From the NCBI GenBank assembly GCA_025360585.1, contig JANYBW010000092.1:1-64000 (forward strand): DNA of 64,000 nt, read 5' to 3'. A program made the translations under genes and the position numbers. The stretch is from Actinomycetes bacterium (lineage in GTDB: Bacteria; Actinomycetota; Acidimicrobiia; IMCC26256; PALSA-610). Positions 61,939 to 64,000 of the stretch are shown in pieces; position 1 is the first letter of the stretch; every line of letters starts with the position of its first letter. Under the pieces are notes generated by a model, which was not told where the DNA came from, did no database searches, and saw nothing but the letters and a program-made list of their open reading frames with translations.

Positions 61939-63210
61939 ATGGAGTCTGGGCAATTACGTGTCGATGGCCTGAGCGATGGTGAGCTTCAACAGCTCGTTGA
62001 GGATTGGGTTGCCGAGCATGTCCCGGAGCCCTGGCGGACGGCAGCACAGCGTGGCGGGCGCTCTGCTATTCGGGCCGTGCGGAGCCACGAAGCATACGAA
62101 GCCTGGTATCCGAGCTTCGCGGCGAGTGGCCTCGCGGTATCGACCTGGCCGCGTGAATATCTGGGGCTCGATCTCTCTGTACCGCGCGCTCGTATCGTCG
62201 AATCGGTGTTGGCTCCGTTCAATCTGGGCCGACTGAACCCGTTGGGTCTGAACTCCGCCGGGCCCGCGTTGTTTGCACATGGCACCCACGAACAACGGTT
62301 GCGCTACCTGCCGCCGCTGGTGCGCAACGAAGAAAAATGGTGCCAGCTGCTTTCGGAGCCGGGCGCGGGATCGGATCTGGCGTCGTTGGCAACGCGCGCG
62401 GTGCGCGACGGCGACGAATGGGTTGTGAACGGTCAGAAAGTGTGGACCACGTGGGCGCACTTCAGCGACTTCGCGATTTGTCTTACGCGTACTGATCCCA
62501 ACGTGTCGAAACGTCGCGGGCTTACGTATTTCATTGTTGATTTGCACGCACCGGGAGTGGAAGTTGTGCCGTTGCGTCACATCGGTGGCGAAGTTGATTT
62601 CAACGAAGTATTCCTCAACGACGTGCGCATCCCCGATGCGTATCGAATCGGCGCGATCGGCGATGGTTGGCGCGTCGCGGGCTCAACGTTGGCGGGCGAA
62701 CGCCAGATGGTTTCGGGTTCGGGGTCGGGGGGAGTCGATCGGATTGGCGGGTCGGGCACTGCTCGTCTCCTCGCTCGAGCGAAAGAACTCGGCCGTACTC
62801 ACGAGGGGTCAATTCGGCAACGATTGGCCAGCGTCTATAGCGAAGAGCGCATTCGCGAGTGGACGAACCAACGCGTGCGCGCCACGGTGCAAGCCGGGGG
62901 AACTCCAGGGCCGGCGGCTTCGATCGGCAAGGTGCATCAAGGCGGTTTGAATCAACGCATTCAGTTGCTCGCGAACGACTTGTTGGGCCCGACCGCGATG
63001 GCGTGGGAGACGCCGCGGTCGGTGAACTCGTCGGAGTATGGGGCCGCGTTGCCGTTCGAGGTCTCGGGAATGTTGCGCAGTCGTGCCAATACGATCGAAG
63101 GCGGCACGACCGAAGTGAACAAAACGATTTTGGGTGAGCGCGTGTTGGGCTTACCGCGTGAACCCGATCCGTGGAACGATCGTCCGTGGAGCGAAGTGCC
63201 GAGATCATGA
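61939..63210 (+). CDS. Acyl-CoA dehydrogenase
   Basis: About 423 residues from ATG 61939 (MESGQLRVDGL). Flavoprotein that makes the 2,3-double bond in acyl-CoA. It has LSEPGAGSDLASLATRA (flavin region), VNGQKVWTTWAHFSDFA, the C-terminal FAD and CoA segments, and RANTIEGGTTEVNKTILGERVLGL with the catalytic region. Upstream in-frame sequence from 61885 overlaps nothing but has no ribosome-binding site and adds 18 Arg-rich residues. Its TGA overlaps the ATG of the acyl-CoA synthetase gene. Confidence 0.92.
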   Translation: MESGQLRVDGLSDGELQQLVEDWVAEHVPEPWRTAAQRGGRSAIRAVRSHEAYEAWYPSFAASGLAVSTWPREYLGLDLSVPRARIVESVLAPFNLGRLNPLGLNSAGPALFAHGTHEQRLRYLPPLVRNEEKWCQLLSEPGAGSDLASLATRAVRDGDEWVVNGQKVWTTWAHFSDFAICLTRTDPNVSKRRGLTYFIVDLHAPGVEVVPLRHIGGEVDFNEVFLNDVRIPDAYRIGAIGDGWRVAGSTLAGERQMVSGSGSGGVDRIGGSGTARLLARAKELGRTHEGSIRQRLASVYSEERIREWTNQRVRATVQAGGTPGPAASIGKVHQGGLNQRIQLLANDLLGPTAMAWETPRSVNSSEYGAALPFEVSGMLRSRANTIEGGTTEVNKTILGERVLGLPREPDPWNDRPWSEVPRS

Positions 63211-64000
63211 ACCTCGCGCAACTGTTGTTGGAACATCCCTTCGCGGCCGACGACGCGATTGTGCACACCGTCGATCGTTCGGTGACTCGTGGCGAATTGA
63301 TTCGCGATGCCCACGCAGTGGCAGGTGCGCTCGTTGAGCTAGGCGTGCAATCGGGCCAATCGGTGGTGGTGCAGCTCCCCAACGGACCGCAACTCATCGC
63401 CACCATGTTTGGTGTGTGGATAGCGGGCGCGGTACTCAGCAATGTCAATCCGCGCGCGACTGCGAGCGAACGGGCCGACGCGATTGCCGAACTCGGCCCG
63501 GCCGCGATCATCGATGCGAACGGAATGGTTTGTGGCGTCGACACGCCGCGCTCGTTCGACAGTGGCACTGCCTTCGTTATGTGGACATCGGGCACAACGG
63601 GTGCACCGAAGCCGATACAACAAACCCATGATGGCTATATCGAATTCTTAGATCGAGTGCTTGGACCGTTGCGAGCGAAATCTGCAACCGATGCGCCGGC
63701 ATCGACTCCGACACGCGCGCCGATGCCGAATTTGATTCCCGTGTCGATCGCGCTCAACGCGGGTCTGTACAACGTGTTGTTCGGGTTGCGTGCGGGCGCC
63801 TCGCTCGTGGTGATGGATCGCTTCGATCCGGTTGCGTTCGCAGAGTTGATCGCCCGCCATCAGATCCGCTCGACGGTGTTGCCGCCCGCGGCGATTGCTA
63901 TGTTGAGCGACGATGATCGGGTGGTGGATTTGGCCCCGTTGAAGTACGTGCGGTCGATTACGGCGCCGTTGTCGCCGTTGCAAGCACGCCGTTTCACTAC
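63207..64000 (+). CDS. Acyl-CoA synthetase / AMP-dependent ligase (3' end beyond window)
   Basis: The ATG at 63207 (63207-63209) overlaps the acyl-CoA dehydrogenase stop by ATGA. The frame stays open to 64000, so the protein is cut at about residue 264. Visible are VVVQLPNGPQLIATMFG, the phosphate-binding P-loop WTSGTTGAPKPIQQTH (near residue 127) and YNVLFGLRAGASLVVMDRF. This is a class I acyl/aryl-CoA ligase that would feed substrates to the coupled acyl-CoA dehydrogenase. Confidence 0.9.
   Translation, partial: MNLAQLLLEHPFAADDAIVHTVDRSVTRGELIRDAHAVAGALVELGVQSGQSVVVQLPNGPQLIATMFGVWIAGAVLSNVNPRATASERADAIAELGPAAIIDANGMVCGVDTPRSFDSGTAFVMWTSGTTGAPKPIQQTHDGYIEFLDRVLGPLRAKSATDAPASTPTRAPMPNLIPVSIALNAGLYNVLFGLRAGASLVVMDRFDPVAFAELIARHQIRSTVLPPAAIAMLSDDDRVVDLAPLKYVRSITAPLSPLQARRFT

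Overview
The window is GC-rich, densely coded DNA from an actinobacterium. F420-type oxidoreductase, sortase-type LAFSG anchor, a BmpA-type transporter, acetoacetyl-CoA synthetase and the many acyl-CoA genes would fit the class Acidimicrobiia, but this is inference; no 16S rRNA gene is present. There are three tRNA genes (Lys-CTT, His-GTG, Arg-TCT), all on the minus strand near the left end. The left edge holds a tyrosine recombinase that reads toward the 3' end of tRNA-Lys, so the window probably starts inside an integrated element.

Layout. 1-1263: integrase and tRNA-Lys. 1.3-9.9 kb: housekeeping and catabolic genes (acyl-CoA thioesterase, SDR epimerase, a degenerate nucleoside-hydrolase-like protein, a PHB-depolymerase-type lipoprotein, an F420-type oxidoreductase/enoyl-CoA hydratase/nitroreductase run), a decayed BKACE (DUF849) gene, and an AbiEi/DUF559-like gene flanked by 42-bp hairpin repeats. 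10.1-19.8 kb: a divergon in which amidohydrolase, P450 and an allantoate-amidohydrolase-like enzyme face a BmpA-type nucleoside ABC importer plus a phosphoribosyltransferase and a SnoaL-like protein, probably for nucleobase or nucleoside uptake and use. 20.6-24.2 kb: a heterodimeric ABC exporter with one degenerate ATP site. 24.3-28.8 kb: an AttH/CrtC-like protein, acetoacetyl-CoA synthetase and a group-1/2 sigma-70 factor with a clear terminator. 28.9-37.8 kb: a GH2 beta-galactosidase divergent from a tightly coupled operon (GT39-like membrane protein, signal-less solute-binding-fold protein, SDR, L-fuconate-dehydratase-like enolase, GT87-like membrane protein).

37.8-49.3 kb is one 3,824-codon gene for a secreted, sortase-type surface protein built from about eighteen DUF11-like domains, including a super-repeat of about 960 bp. 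49.4-51.0 kb has small secreted proteins and an AlkB-like dioxygenase.

The most interesting system is at 51.1-56.9 kb on the minus strand: a cobalamin riboswitch followed by five closely packed genes. They encode a membrane-anchored DUF4430-like protein, an alpha/alpha-barrel (squalene-cyclase/prenyltransferase-type) lipoprotein, and the T, A and S components of an ECF importer. The first two resemble the two domains of animal intrinsic factor/transcobalamin, but encoded as separate genes, so this looks like a split extracellular B12-capture device feeding an ECF transporter.

The right end (57.2-64.0 kb) has a GH4 alpha-galactosidase, a COG4315-type lipoprotein, a serine hydrolase, a Baeyer-Villiger-type flavoprotein, an acyl-CoA dehydrogenase and the start of an acyl-CoA synthetase cut by the window edge. 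Short tandem repeats (18, 21, 24, 41 and 61 bp units, unrelated in sequence) recur at gene ends through the window.
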